Assembly: GCF_900110895.1 (NCBI RefSeq)
Contig: NZ_FOIQ01000001.1
Coordinates: 62,001-126,000 of the forward strand
Direction of reading: 5' to 3'
Length of the DNA stretch: 64,000 nt
From: Prevotella aff. ruminicola Tc2-24
Lineage (GTDB): Bacteria; Bacteroidota; Bacteroidia; Bacteroidales; Bacteroidaceae
Below the pieces are notes generated by a model. That model saw only the letters and a list, made by a program, of their open reading frames with translations, was not told where the DNA came from and searched no databases. A program made the position numbers and the translations under genes. Every line of letters begins with the position of its first letter. Within the stretch, counting starts at the first letter, position 1. Shown piece after piece: positions 8,849-18,478 of this stretch.

Positions 8849-10489
8849 ATGAAGAGACTATTCATGATACTCGCCGTCGTGGCTATCACGGTTGGATGCA
8901 ACGGTTGGCGTCACCCGCTGTTGAGGCAGGTCTGGGAAAAGATAGAAACCAAACCGCAAGATGCAAAGACTATTCTGGCAAGGGTAGGGACGGATGCCAT
9001 GACAGAGAAGGAACAGGCAGAATACGGACTACTGAGAACGATGGTGGCCTATAAGTTGTCTGAGAAGGTGGAAAACGACTCACTCATATCCGCCAGCATC
9101 GCCTATTACAACCAACATGGTGACGATTGGCACCGTGGTCGCGCCTATTATTACCGTGGCGCCATCAGAATGGCCAGGTATGGCATGAATACCGATGCCA
9201 TTAAGGACTTCAAAATGGCGGAGTTCATTTCGGAGCATGCCGACGACAAGGAGCTGAAGAGTCGGGTCTATGGCATGCTGTATTTTGTCAATGAGATTTT
9301 CAATAACCATCCGCAGATCCTGAGGTATGCACATAAGAGACTGGACAGCAGTATCGAACTCAATGACAGCATGAAGATTATCAAGAGTCTTATGGATTGT
9401 GCCACGGCTCATGCAGACATCGGACAGAAGGACAGCGCATGTATTTATATAGAGAAGGCAATCAATCCCCAACTGCTTTCATTTGCCCGTGAGACAAAGT
9501 TGATGGTTAGTATGGTATCAGAATCCAGTCAGGATGTTGGTTATTCATATCTGTTGTCCGACGTTTATGCAAGGGCTGCAGCCATCTATCAGGAGAGAGG
9601 GGATATGGGGAAGGCCGTTGCCTATGTGAAGAAATGGGAGGAGACAGAATCCTACGAGAATATTGGCTTCCTGACTCTGGCTCGTATTCGTAAGATCCAA
9701 GGGAAATATGAGATGGCTATCCGACTGGCTGAGGTGGAGATGGGAATGGAAGGGAGCGACCAGAAGACGCGTATGGAATGCCTGGATCTTCTTTCCGAGC
9801 TATATGAGTTGACGGGCCATCAAGAAAGGGCTTCAGAGGCACGGCAACAAGTAAAAGCGTACAACGACTCCATGAAATACGTGAATCAGACCATGCAGAT
9901 GGTTGAGTGGCAGCAACGGTTCGACGAGGTGCGACAAACGAAGGAATACTATCGCCGGACGACGAGGATGCAGGCACTGACGATCATCTTGATCGTCGTG
10001 GTGGCGCTGGCCATCGCTCTCGGTACATGGTGGCATCGCAGGCGGGTGCACCGCCTGAGTTGCCAGTTGGATGTGGACACGCAACGCATCAGTGAACTGC
10101 GCACGAAGATTGAACAACAGGAGAGGAGCGGCGAACAGAACGGACAAGAGATGGCACGGTTGAAGGAAGAGTTGGAGAGTCGTATGGAACGCATCTCGAA
10201 CACACTGTTGGTGGGTACACAGATGTTCAACCAGTTGCAGCAACGTCAGAGCATCGCCGAGGCCACGGCAAAAGAACAGCAGTGCTTGGTGGACTATTTC
10301 GCCCAACTGCGTCCGAAGCGCTGGCAGGAGTGGAGACGCAAGTACAGCGGTCTCTCCACGGCACAGTATATCTTCCTCATTATGCAGGATGATCTGCATT
10401 ACGACGACGAAGCCATCGCCGCCGCTCTCAACGTGAAGCGCACGTCGGTCAGAAGCATGCGCTCGCGAATCAAAGGAAGAGGGAAATAG
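8849..10489 (+). CDS. TPR membrane sensor with C-terminal HTH domain
   Basis: A 546-residue protein with a lipoprotein-like signal (VAITVGC), TPR-like helical repeats (about 90-340), one transmembrane helix (about 375-397, rich in I/V/L/A), a coiled coil (about 405-475) and a C-terminal segment (about 490-546) ending in DDEAIAAALNVKRTSVRSMRSRIKGR, which reads as a helix-turn-helix like those of LuxR-type proteins. This layout is a familiar Bacteroidales one-component sensor: repeats outside, DNA binding inside. It is divergent from the thioredoxin/lipoprotein operon, its likely target. The signal it senses is unknown. Confidence 0.78.
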   Translation: MKRLFMILAVVAITVGCNGWRHPLLRQVWEKIETKPQDAKTILARVGTDAMTEKEQAEYGLLRTMVAYKLSEKVENDSLISASIAYYNQHGDDWHRGRAYYYRGAIRMARYGMNTDAIKDFKMAEFISEHADDKELKSRVYGMLYFVNEIFNNHPQILRYAHKRLDSSIELNDSMKIIKSLMDCATAHADIGQKDSACIYIEKAINPQLLSFARETKLMVSMVSESSQDVGYSYLLSDVYARAAAIYQERGDMGKAVAYVKKWEETESYENIGFLTLARIRKIQGKYEMAIRLAEVEMGMEGSDQKTRMECLDLLSELYELTGHQERASEARQQVKAYNDSMKYVNQTMQMVEWQQRFDEVRQTKEYYRRTTRMQALTIILIVVVALAIALGTWWHRRRVHRLSCQLDVDTQRISELRTKIEQQERSGEQNGQEMARLKEELESRMERISNTLLVGTQMFNQLQQRQSIAEATAKEQQCLVDYFAQLRPKRWQEWRRKYSGLSTAQYIFLIMQDDLHYDDEAIAAALNVKRTSVRSMRSRIKGRGK

Positions 10490-10518
10490 AAAGGGTTCTG
10501 AAATTTCAGAACCCTTTC
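10489..10518. terminator. Perfect palindromic terminator overlapping both stop codons
   Basis: Bases 10489-10518 form a perfect 15+15 palindrome with AAATTT at its centre. The left end includes the last base of the TPR-HTH stop codon (10487-10489), and the pyrF stop (10506-10508) lies inside the right arm. Two convergent genes therefore share a single terminator that is partly coding. Confidence 0.8.
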
Positions 10519-11375
10519 TTATTCAATTCTTCTGCCATCTCCTGTTGAAGTTTCTTTGCAGCAGCGGCCGCCGCCTCGGCGAAGTCTTCGTCATTGGAGG
10601 CATAGATGATACCGCGTGAAGAGTTCACCAGCAGACCACAGTCCTTGGTCATGCCGTATTGGCATACCTCCTGTAGACTGCCACCTTGGGCTCCGACACC
10701 CGGCACGAGCAGGAAGTGGTTGGGCACCACCTTACGGATATCCTCGAACATCCGTCCCTGAGTAGCACCCACAACATACATCATATTCTCGTCGGTGCCC
10801 CATTGTTGCGATACCTTCAGCACTTTCTCGAACAGACGTTCCGACTCTTTGTCTTCCGTCAGTTGGAAGTCGTGCGATCCCTTGTTTGATGTCAGCGCCA
10901 GCAGAATCACCCACTTACCCTCATAACCCAGGAACGGCGATACACTGTCCTCACCCATGTAAGGAGCGACGGTCAGAGCATCGACCTGCGACTCGCCCTC
11001 GAAAAACGTACGGGCATACATCGCTGAGGTGTTGCCGATATCTCCGCGCTTGGCATCGGCGATAATGAAGTGATGGGGGTAGTTCTCCTTGATATACTGG
11101 ACGGTCAACTCATAAGAGATGATACCGCTGGCACCCAGTGACTCGTAGAAAGCCAGGTTGGGCTTGTAAGCCACACAGTAGGGGGCTGTCGCATCGATGA
11201 TGAGCTGGTTGAACACGTACAAGGCCACAGCCTCGTCATAGTCCTCACCCTCCTGAAGTTTCGCCTTACACTCCTCATGGATGAACGCTGGAATTTTCTT
11301 GATGTCCGGGTCCAGTCCCACGCAGAGAAAACTCCGTTTCTCCCGTATCTGTTCTATCAGTTCTTGTCTGGTCAT
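10506..11375 (-). CDS. pyrF: Orotidine 5'-phosphate decarboxylase (long form)
   Basis: This enzyme decarboxylates OMP to UMP in pyrimidine synthesis. From the ATG at 11375 it has 289 residues, the longer PyrF subclass. Markers are [14 protein letters not shown] near 18 and [20 protein letters not shown] near 94, with the catalytic DAKRGD motif; [10 protein letters not shown] near 218 binds phosphate. A TTG start 24 nt upstream is possible but would abut the prfA stop and adds residues not typical of the family. It follows prfA closely on the same strand. Confidence 0.95.
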   Translation of the reverse strand: MTRQELIEQIREKRSFLCVGLDPDIKKIPAFIHEECKAKLQEGEDYDEAVALYVFNQLIIDATAPYCVAYKPNLAFYESLGASGIISYELTVQYIKENYPHHFIIADAKRGDIGNTSAMYARTFFEGESQVDALTVAPYMGEDSVSPFLGYEGKWVILLALTSNKGSHDFQLTEDKESERLFEKVLKVSQQWGTDENMMYVVGATQGRMFEDIRKVVPNHFLLVPGVGAQGGSLQEVCQYGMTKDCGLLVNSSRGIIYASNDEDFAEAAAAAAKKLQQEMAEELNKKGF

Positions 11376-11399
11376 ATATCTATAACTCTGAATACTCAA

Positions 11400-12509
11400 C
11401 TACAATTCGTTCTCCTTCATGCGCTCTGCATTCTCGGCCACGGTCAGGGCATCGATCATCCCCTGGATGTCACCACCAAGGAATCCCTGTAGGTCGTGGG
11501 TCGTATAGCCGATGCGGTGATCCGTCACACGACCCTGGGGGAAGTTGTACGTACGGATCTTAGCACTACGGTCACCCGTCGACACCAGACTCTTACGGCG
11601 CGATGCAATATCGTCCATGTATTTCTGATGCTCCTTGTCGTAGATGAAGGTGTACAGACGTGAGAGGGCTCGTTCCTTGTTCTTCGGCTGGTCACGCGTC
11701 TCCGTACACTCGATGAGTATCTCCTCTGTCTCGCCGGTGTTAGGGTTCTTCCACATATAGCGCAGACGCACACCCGATTCCACCTTGTTCACGTTCTGAC
11801 CACCGGCACCCGAGCTACGGAAGGTATCCCATTTGATCTCACCCTCGTTCACGTGTACCTCGAACTTATCTGCTTCGGGCAGCACAGCCACCGTGGCAGC
11901 CGAGGTGTGCATACGTCCCTGTGTCTCGGTGGCAGGCACACGTTGTACACGGTGCACGCCTGACTCATATTTCAAGGTGCCATAGACGTCGGCACCTGAG
12001 ACGGCAAAGTCAATCTCCTTGAAACCGCCGACAGCACCCTCCGACACACTGGTGATCGAGAGCTGCCATCCTTTCGAGTCGCAGTAGCTCTTGTACATCT
12101 TGAACAGGTCGCCGGCAAACAGACAAGCCTCGTCGCCGCCCGTTCCTGCACGAATCTCCATCTGTACGTTCTTCGCGTCCTCAGGATCCTTTGGTATGAG
12201 GGCGATCTTGATCTCCTCCTCAAGCTTTGGCTGCAGTTCCTCGTTAGCGGCCAACTCCTCGCGTGCCATCTCCTTCATCTCCGGGTCGGTCTCGTTGGCC
12301 AGGATATCCTTGGCCTCCTTGATACCGTTCAGGCAGGCGATGTAACGCTTACGGGCATCCATGATGTCGCCCAGATCCTTGTATTCCTTGGTGAGCTTCA
12401 CGAAACGGTTCTGATCGGCAATTACGTCGGGGTCGGTAATCAGGGTCGATACCTCCTCGAAGCGAGCCTCCAGTCCGTCGAGCTTCTGTAAAATGCTGTT
12501 ATTCTCCAT
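11400..12509 (-). CDS. prfA: Peptide chain release factor 1
   Basis: RF-1 recognises UAA and UAG and triggers peptide release. From the ATG at 12509 the protein has 369 residues (MENNSILQKLDGLEARFEEV). RSSGAGGQNVNKVESGVRL carries the GGQ catalytic motif, and the stop-codon reading loop lies before it. Upstream in-frame codons at 12510-12590 extend the frame but do not look like RF-1, so I reject them. pyrF begins 24 bp after the stop. Confidence 0.96.
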   Translation of the reverse strand: MENNSILQKLDGLEARFEEVSTLITDPDVIADQNRFVKLTKEYKDLGDIMDARKRYIACLNGIKEAKDILANETDPEMKEMAREELAANEELQPKLEEEIKIALIPKDPEDAKNVQMEIRAGTGGDEACLFAGDLFKMYKSYCDSKGWQLSITSVSEGAVGGFKEIDFAVSGADVYGTLKYESGVHRVQRVPATETQGRMHTSAATVAVLPEADKFEVHVNEGEIKWDTFRSSGAGGQNVNKVESGVRLRYMWKNPNTGETEEILIECTETRDQPKNKERALSRLYTFIYDKEHQKYMDDIASRRKSLVSTGDRSAKIRTYNFPQGRVTDHRIGYTTHDLQGFLGGDIQGMIDALTVAENAERMKENEL

Positions 12510-12604
12510 AATCGCGTGCAAAGGTACCACAAATTCTTGAAAATAAAGAAGAAAGCATGATTTTTCTTCCTCAGCCCGTCTCTGTGGCACCCTTCACACT
12601 GCCC

Positions 12605-12919
12605 TTATTTGTCTTTCTGCGGTTCCGGGAATTTCGGGTGTACCTCATGGAACGAGTCCATCGCCACCACACGACCGTCGACGAACTCCACGATTACCAC
12701 GTCAAAATCACCATAATTGTCACGCGAGCGGTACTCCCATCGTTCTGTATTACCCTCGAAACTGCGATAGTCGGTCTTGCCGACGACCAGACTGACCTCA
12801 TCTATGGTCATGCCTGGTTCGATACGACTTGTATAGTTTGCCACACTCTTGTATGACCTACACGCGCTGAGTGTCAGCACTAAAGTGGCAACTGCCACGT
12901 TTCTCGTAATTCTGTTCAT
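12605..12919 (-). CDS. Small lipoprotein with BamE/SmpA-like fold
   Basis: From the ATG at 12919 this is a 104-residue lipoprotein (lipobox TLSAC). The body holds SRIEPGMTIDEVSLVVGKTD followed by ERWEYRSRD, the usual pattern of the BamE/SmpA/OmlA fold (PGMT, then V..llG.P, then W.Y). It may be an outer-membrane assembly accessory, but Bacteroidetes carry many such small lipoproteins, so a BamE role is not proven. The longer frame from 12973 begins at TTG and hides the signal peptide. Confidence 0.65.
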   Translation of the reverse strand: MNRITRNVAVATLVLTLSACRSYKSVANYTSRIEPGMTIDEVSLVVGKTDYRSFEGNTERWEYRSRDNYGDFDVVIVEFVDGRVVAMDSFHEVHPKFPEPQKDK

Positions 12920-12948
12920 AGTCCTTCGTTGTTTTAAGTTTGTTATGG

Positions 12949-12956
12949 CAAAGATA
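12949..12956 (-). promoter_or_regulatory. -7 box before the BamE-like lipoprotein
   Basis: The minus strand reads TATCTTTG, 30 nt before the ATG at 12919. CTTG at 12978-12981 lies 21 nt upstream and could be the -33 element. Confidence 0.5.
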
Positions 12957-13025
12957 GACCATTGTATGCTCAAAACACAAGGAAATTCCCTAACAAAGAG
13001 TAGGGAATTCTCTATATAACGAAAA

Positions 13026-13055
13026 GATCCCTGAGAGGTGGTGCTCTCAGGGATC
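13026..13055 (-). terminator. Rho-independent terminator after purM
   Basis: A perfect 12-bp stem (13026-13037 with 13044-13055) and a GTGGTG loop lie 21 bp past the purM stop. On the minus strand it is followed by TTTTCG and an AT-rich stretch. It would close the phoH-purM transcription unit. Confidence 0.8.
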
Positions 13056-13076
13056 TCAGGTGTTTATACTTGGCGT

Positions 13077-14243
13077 TTAATACTCAAATGTGCCGAACTC
13101 GCTCTGGATGGTGAGGCTCTTCTTGCCTTCCTTGATATGACCCACAATCTGGGCGTCGATATTGAACGACTGTGAGATGGCGATGACCTTCTCGGCAACC
13201 TCGGCGGGTACGTAGATCTCCATGCGATGACCCATGTTGAACACCTGGTACATCTCGCGCCAGTCGGTGCCTGAACACTCGTGGATGGCACGGAACAGAG
13301 GCGGCACGGGGAACATGTTGTCCTTGACGACACGGCAGTTGTCGCTGACGAAATGTAGCACCTTGGTCTGGGCGCCACCGGTGCAGTGGACCATGCCGTG
13401 GATCTGGGGGCGCAACTCGTCGAGCAGCTTCTTGATGACAGGGGCATAGGTGCGGGTGGGTGAGAGGACGAGCTGTCCGGCATCCACGGGCGATCCCTCG
13501 ACAGCGTCGGTAAGTTTATACTTACCACTATACACGAGCTCGTCGGGTACGGCATGGTCGTAGCTCTCGGGGTAGTTCTCGGCCAGGTATTTGGCGAACA
13601 CATCGTGACGGGCGGAGGTGAGGCCGTTGGAGCCCATACCGCCGTTGTAGCGCTTCTCATAGGTGGCCTGTCCTGTTGATGACAGACCGACAATGACGTC
13701 GCCCGGACGGATGTTCGCATTGTCGATGACATCGCTGCGCTTCATGCGGCAGGTGACGGTGGAGTCGACGATGATGGTGCGCACGAGGTCGCCCACGTCG
13801 GCTGTCTCACCACCAGTGGGATAGATGCCGATACCCATCTCGCGCAACTCGGCCAGGAGCTCGTCGGTGCCGTTGATGATGGCTGAGATAATCTCGCCGG
13901 GGATGAGCATCTTATTACGCCCGATGGTGGAGGATACGAGGATGTTATCGACGGCACCCACACAGAGCAGGTCGTCGGTGTTCATTACGATGGCATCTTG
14001 TGCGATGCCCTTCCAGACGGAGAGGTCGCCCGTCTCCTTCCAGTACATGTAGGCAAGTGCCGACTTGGTGCCGGCACCATCGGCATGCATGATGTTACAG
14101 TACTCAGGGTCGCCGCCCAGAATGTCGGGAATGATCTTGCAGAAAGCTTGCGGGAAGATTCCCTTGTCAATGTTTTTGATGGCGTTGTGAACGTCTTCTT
14201 TGGCGGCACTCACACCGCGCATCATATATCGATTATCACTCAT
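13077..14243 (-). CDS. purM: Phosphoribosylformylglycinamidine cyclo-ligase (AIR synthase)
   Basis: A 388-residue PurM-family protein from the ATG at 14243 (MSDNRYMMRGVSAAKEDV). It shows the ATP-binding and dimer features ADGAGTKSALAY, AQDAIVMNTDDLLCVGA and IYPTGGETADVGDLV. PurM closes FGAM to AIR in purine synthesis. It is longer and more divergent than the E. coli enzyme, as in other Bacteroidetes. A GTG at 14285 would overlap aroE and is less likely. It is the last gene of the phoH-purC-menG-aroE-purM run. Confidence 0.88.
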   Translation of the reverse strand: MSDNRYMMRGVSAAKEDVHNAIKNIDKGIFPQAFCKIIPDILGGDPEYCNIMHADGAGTKSALAYMYWKETGDLSVWKGIAQDAIVMNTDDLLCVGAVDNILVSSTIGRNKMLIPGEIISAIINGTDELLAELREMGIGIYPTGGETADVGDLVRTIIVDSTVTCRMKRSDVIDNANIRPGDVIVGLSSTGQATYEKRYNGGMGSNGLTSARHDVFAKYLAENYPESYDHAVPDELVYSGKYKLTDAVEGSPVDAGQLVLSPTRTYAPVIKKLLDELRPQIHGMVHCTGGAQTKVLHFVSDNCRVVKDNMFPVPPLFRAIHECSGTDWREMYQVFNMGHRMEIYVPAEVAEKVIAISQSFNIDAQIVGHIKEGKKSLTIQSEFGTFEY

Positions 14244-14254
14244 AAGTCTATCAA

Positions 14255-15007
14255 CTATTTTTCTTTTCCATTCCAGAACTCCCACGAGGCGAAGGCCTGT
14301 AACAGGAGCATCTCAAGACCGTTCTTCACCTCGGCACCATGCTCAGCACCACGGCGCATGAACAGGGTCATGTCGGGGTTGTAGATGAGGTCGTAGAGGA
14401 TCGTGTGCTTGTCCATGGCCTCGTAGGGCAGTAACGGGCACTCCTCGGTATGGGGATACATGCCGACAGGGGTACAGTTGACGATGACGTTATAGTCTCT
14501 GATTACCTCGGGGGTGATGTTCTCGTACTGGATGGTGTCGGGGCGCTCATAGCGGCTGACGAAGACTGGCTCGATGTCGAGCGACCGCAGACCGAAGTTG
14601 ATGGCCTTGGAGGCTCCGCCTGTGCCTAGGATGAGTGCCTTCTTGTGCCATTTCTTGTCGATCATGGGCTCGATGCTCTGGGTGAAGCCGATGACATCGG
14701 AATTGTAGCCCTTGAGCAGGGTCTTGTTCCCCTCATGGGTGACACGGATCACGTTGACAGCACCAATGGCCCTCGCCTCAGGACTGATGCTGTCGAGGAA
14801 GGGGATGACCTTCTCCTTGTAGGGGATTGTCACGTTCAGCCCTCGCAGGTTCGGATTCTTGTCCAGGATCTCGGGGAGATTGTCGATATTCGGGATCTCG
14901 AAGTTCTCGTAACGGGCATCGATGCCCTCATCGGTAAACTTCTGGTTGAAGTAGCTGATGGAGAAGGAGTGTCCCAAAGGATATCCGATTAAACCGTACT
15001 TGTCCAT
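14255..15007 (-). CDS. aroE: Shikimate dehydrogenase
   Basis: Reduces 3-dehydroshikimate with NADPH in the shikimate pathway. The 250-residue protein starts MDKYGLIGYPLGHSFS (substrate-binding Ser pair), holds NVTIPYKEKVIPFLD (catalytic Lys) and ALILGTGGASKAINFGL (nucleotide-binding Gly-rich loop). It sits 9 bp after menG and 11 bp before purM, so it is part of an operon. Confidence 0.95.
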   Translation of the reverse strand: MDKYGLIGYPLGHSFSISYFNQKFTDEGIDARYENFEIPNIDNLPEILDKNPNLRGLNVTIPYKEKVIPFLDSISPEARAIGAVNVIRVTHEGNKTLLKGYNSDVIGFTQSIEPMIDKKWHKKALILGTGGASKAINFGLRSLDIEPVFVSRYERPDTIQYENITPEVIRDYNVIVNCTPVGMYPHTEECPLLPYEAMDKHTILYDLIYNPDMTLFMRRGAEHGAEVKNGLEMLLLQAFASWEFWNGKEK

Positions 15008-15016
15008 AGTCCTTAT

Positions 15017-15751
15017 CTATTTTGTTGCGAAATACATGGTGCAGATACCGAAGGTGAGTCGTCGGAACGAGGCTTCTCGGAAGCCCGCTCCTCGGAGTAT
15101 CTCTACCATCTGCTCTCCCTGTGGGAAGGCCTCGATGGTACGTGTCAGGTAGCTGTAGGCGCTCTGATCCCTACTGACGAGGCGTCCGTAGACCGGCAGT
15201 ATCGTGTGGGCGTAGATGTGGAACAGCTGCTTCATGGGGAACGACACCGGACTTGTCAGCTCGACGATGCTCAGGTGACCGCCCTCACGGAGGACACGCC
15301 CCATCTCACGGAGCCCCTGGTCGAGGTCGGCGAAGTTGCGTATGCCGAAGGCTGCGGTCACGGCGTCGAACGACGCGTCGGGGTAGGATAGCCGGGTGCA
15401 GTCTTCTTTCTCGAAGACGACGGTCTGGTCGAGTCCTGCGGCCTTTACCTTTTGACGACCGATCTCCATCATGCCCTCACTGATGTCGGCACCGACAATC
15501 CTGTCGGGCTGGAGCATGTGGGCTGCGAGGATGGCGAAGTCGCCCGTGCCAGTGGCGATGTCGAGCATCGTCTTGGGTGCGAAGGGGGCGAGCTGTCGGA
15601 TGGCCTTACGGCGCCAGCGTTTGTCGATATCCCAGGAGAGACGGTGGTTCAGCTTGTCGTAAGTCGGGGCGATGTTGTCGAACATCTGCTCCACCTGTGC
15701 GGCCTTCTCACCATCGCCATACGGCTTGATCTTCTCCTGTCGGTATCCCAT
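15017..15751 (-). CDS. menG: Demethylmenaquinone methyltransferase
   Basis: A 244-residue class I SAM methyltransferase of the UbiE/MenG family: [37 protein letters not shown] (SAM loop) and [20 protein letters not shown]. It performs the last step of menaquinone synthesis, the main quinone of Bacteroidetes. Gaps of 15 bp to purC and 9 bp to aroE support cotranscription. Confidence 0.94.
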   Translation of the reverse strand: MGYRQEKIKPYGDGEKAAQVEQMFDNIAPTYDKLNHRLSWDIDKRWRRKAIRQLAPFAPKTMLDIATGTGDFAILAAHMLQPDRIVGADISEGMMEIGRQKVKAAGLDQTVVFEKEDCTRLSYPDASFDAVTAAFGIRNFADLDQGLREMGRVLREGGHLSIVELTSPVSFPMKQLFHIYAHTILPVYGRLVSRDQSAYSYLTRTIEAFPQGEQMVEILRGAGFREASFRRLTFGICTMYFATK

Positions 15752-15766
15752 GGTTCTCTTCGCTTC

Positions 15767-16723
15767 TTATTTGCTCTTGAAAGCTTTCAACCAGCTGCTG
15801 ACGTTGTTCTCGATGCGGGTGGCGATGTCCTCATCGCTTGTCTCGCGCTCGAAACGCTCGCCGACGATATGCTCATAGAGCTCGATGTAACGCTCAGACA
15901 CGCTCTCGGCATACTCGTCCGTGATCTCAGGCATCACCTGTCCAGGCTCGTTCATGAAGTCGTGTTCGATGAGCCACTGACGTACGAACTCCTTTGAGAG
16001 TTGGCGCTGGGGCTCACCCTTGGCCAGTTTCTCCTCATAGCCTTCGGCGTAGAAATAACGGCTGGAATCGGGGGTATGGATCTCGTCAATGAGGTACACC
16101 TTACCGTTGCGCTTACCGAACTCATACTTCGTGTCAACGAGGATCAGACCGCGCTTGGCGGCAATCTCCTGACCGCGCTTGAAGATCTTACGGGTGTAGT
16201 CTTCCATCACGGCATAGTCCTCGGCCGAGACGATACCCTGGGCGATAATCTCCTCCTTGGAGATGTTCATGTCGTGCCCCTCGTCGGCCTTGGTCGTCGG
16301 GGTGATGATGGGCTCGGGGAAGCGCTCGTTCTCCTTCATGCCGTCGGGCAGTTTCACGCCGCAGAGCTCACGGCAACCGTTCTTGTACTCACGCCAGGCT
16401 GAACCTGTGAGGATCGAGCGGATGATCATCTCCACACGGAAGCCCTCGCATTTCAGACCGATGGTCACCATCGGGTCGGGCGTGGCGAGCTTCCAGTTGG
16501 GACAGATGTCGGTCGTGGCGTCAAGGAACTTGGCAGCAATCTGGTTGAGCACCTGACCTTTGAAAGGGATGCCCTTCGGCAGTACGACGTCGAATGCCGA
16601 GATACGATCGGTGGCCACCATGACCATCAGGTCGTCGTTAATGTTGTACACATCACGAACCTTTCCGTGATAAACGCTCTTCTGTCCTTCAAAATTGAAG
16701 TCTGTTCTGGTTAATGCTTTCAT
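15767..16723 (-). CDS. purC: SAICAR synthetase
   Basis: The 318-residue enzyme joins CAIR and aspartate in purine synthesis. Diagnostic stretches are [20 protein letters not shown] near 18, [20 protein letters not shown] and [20 protein letters not shown] near 190. It is the longer class of PurC. phoH ends 42 bp upstream; menG follows 15 bp downstream. Confidence 0.96.
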   Translation of the reverse strand: MKALTRTDFNFEGQKSVYHGKVRDVYNINDDLMVMVATDRISAFDVVLPKGIPFKGQVLNQIAAKFLDATTDICPNWKLATPDPMVTIGLKCEGFRVEMIIRSILTGSAWREYKNGCRELCGVKLPDGMKENERFPEPIITPTTKADEGHDMNISKEEIIAQGIVSAEDYAVMEDYTRKIFKRGQEIAAKRGLILVDTKYEFGKRNGKVYLIDEIHTPDSSRYFYAEGYEEKLAKGEPQRQLSKEFVRQWLIEHDFMNEPGQVMPEITDEYAESVSERYIELYEHIVGERFERETSDEDIATRIENNVSSWLKAFKSK

Positions 16724-16765
16724 CTTTATTCTTTATTTGCACAGAGGTACAAAGTCACAGTGCTT

Positions 16766-17749
16766 TTAGTCTTCTGCTTCCTTGTACCTCTGCGTTTCAT
16801 TGTTGTTGTTCCTTTCCTTGTCGTACTCCTCGTAGGCGTTGACTATCTTCGTCACAAGCTTATGGCGAACAATGTCCCGGCGGTCGAGGTTCACCACTCC
16901 GATGCCCTCTACATTATTTAATATATGCAGGGCCTCGATGAGGCCGCTCTTCTGCGAGTGGGGCAGATCAATCTGTGTCATGTCGCCCGTGATAATCATC
17001 TTCGTGTTCCAACCCATACGGGTGAGGAACATACGGATCTGGGCTGGTGTCGTGTTCTGAGCCTCGTCGAGGATCACCACGGCGTCGCTCAGCGTACGAC
17101 CACGCATAAAAGCCAATGGTGCGATCTGTATGATGTGCTTCTCCATCATGTCCTGCAGCTTCACCTGTGGCAGCATGTCCTCCAGAGCGTCGTAGAGTGG
17201 TTGCAGGTAGGGGTCGATCTTATCCTTCATGTCGCCCGGTAGGAATCCCAGCTTCTCACCGGCCTCGACGGCAGGACGACTCAGGATAATCTTCTTGGCC
17301 GTTTTCTCCTTCAGGGCCTTCACGGCCAGGGCAATGGAGAGGTAGGTCTTACCTGTTCCGGCTGGACCGACGGCGAACACCATGTCGTTCTGACTATAGG
17401 CTTCGATCAGTCGCTGCTGGTTCTCTGTGCGTGCCTTGATAGGGCGCCCCGACATCGAGTAACATACCACCCCCTCGGGGATATGCTCGCCCGGGCGCTT
17501 GCCCTTCACGATATCCAGGATATCCTCGTCTTTCAAAGAGTTGAACTGGAGCACATGGAAGCGCAGTTTCTCGATGCTCTCCTCAAATGCTGCCATCTGT
17601 TCCTCGTCGCCGAGCACACGGATCACGTTGTCACGCGCCATGATACGGAGCTTCGGAAATAGAGAGCGCAACATCTGCAGATGTGCGTTGGCAACCCCGA
17701 AGAAGATGACGGGATCTATGTCTTCTAATACAATATGTTTCTCTATCAA
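16766..17749 (-). CDS. phoH: PhoH-like ATPase (probable TTG start)
   Basis: A PhoH/PhoL-family P-loop ATPase. GPAGTGKTYLSIALAVKAL is the Walker A region and AVVILDEAQNTTP the Walker B. From the TTG at 17749 the protein has 327 residues starting LIEKHIVLEDIDPVIFFGVA, which fits relatives that begin MIEK. An ATG at 17836 adds 29 residues that look like translated promoter DNA. The role is probably RNA-linked. It leads a five-gene run ending in purM. Confidence 0.85.
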   Translation of the reverse strand: MIEKHIVLEDIDPVIFFGVANAHLQMLRSLFPKLRIMARDNVIRVLGDEEQMAAFEESIEKLRFHVLQFNSLKDEDILDIVKGKRPGEHIPEGVVCYSMSGRPIKARTENQQRLIEAYSQNDMVFAVGPAGTGKTYLSIALAVKALKEKTAKKIILSRPAVEAGEKLGFLPGDMKDKIDPYLQPLYDALEDMLPQVKLQDMMEKHIIQIAPLAFMRGRTLSDAVVILDEAQNTTPAQIRMFLTRMGWNTKMIITGDMTQIDLPHSQKSGLIEALHILNNVEGIGVVNLDRRDIVRHKLVTKIVNAYEEYDKERNNNNETQRYKEAED

Positions 17750-18449
17750 GTTGACAAATTTATAATTTGGGTGCAAAATTACGAAAAAACGAGAGAAATG
17801 CAAAATAAAAGTTTGTTTTCTTTTGCATTCCTTCATTTTCTTTTAGTTACGAGAAAGAAACCGAGCCCTTAGAGCCCCTTGGTAAGGGGCGGCTATAATG
17901 CAGGGTTGCACTCTGCAGAGACGTTCTTTTTCTTCGGCGCGAAGAAAAGAACCAAAAGAAGCATCCACCCCATACTAAATCTCCCCCTATATGGGGAGAC
18001 TTAACCGCTCCTCCTGTCGCTCTTACATTAAGGTACGCTCAGACCATCCGCTCGACCTCTGGTCGCTTATATGAGCGAAGCGAGTCTTAAGAAAGGTCTG
18101 GCGTGATTTTTTATCGGCTGCGCAGAGCAAGACTCGAAAACACTCCGCACGAGGAGGTCTTTAGAGGGTGTCCTATTTTCGGAGCCATATTGAGTCTTGG
18201 CTCGAGGAGCGAGCCAAGGAACGAAATACGAAATGCTGTCTGAGCGGAGCGAGTTCTTGGACAAGCCAAGCGAGCAGAGCTCGAGCGCATTGAGTGGCTA
18301 CTAAAATCGGACAACCGACCTCCGAGCTCAGGACGTTTTCGCACTCTTTCTTTTGCTTCGGTTTTCTTTCTGGTGACAGAAAGAAAATGGAGGTAGTTGG
18401 GATTGAAGGAAAAAAAGTAACTTTGGTACGATGTTACGAAAAATATTTG
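17750..18449. other. Hairpin-rich noncoding region with a dispersed repeat
   Basis: About 700 bp without a credible gene. It holds several strong hairpins: 17874-17890 (7-bp stem, GCCCCTT arm), 17923-17952 (12-bp stem with one bulged T), 17980-17999 (7-bp stem, TCTCCCC arm) and 18196-18218 (9-bp stem, CTTGGCTCG arm). The phrase GAGCGAAGCGAGTCTT near 18072 recurs with changes near 18242. Bases 18267-18288 recur exactly, inverted, at 30793-30814. This is likely a mosaic of extragenic repeats. Short open frames here lack start signals and family resemblance. Confidence 0.7.
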
Positions 18450-18457
18450 TATCTTTG
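18450..18457 (+). promoter_or_regulatory. -7 box before the DUF5715-like gene
   Basis: TATCTTTG lies 22 nt before the ATG at 18479, and an AGGA ribosome-binding-like stretch lies between them. TTTG at 18422-18425 is 24 nt upstream of the box, longer than the usual spacing. Confidence 0.55.
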
Positions 18458-18478
18458 CATCGAAAACAGGAAGATCGG

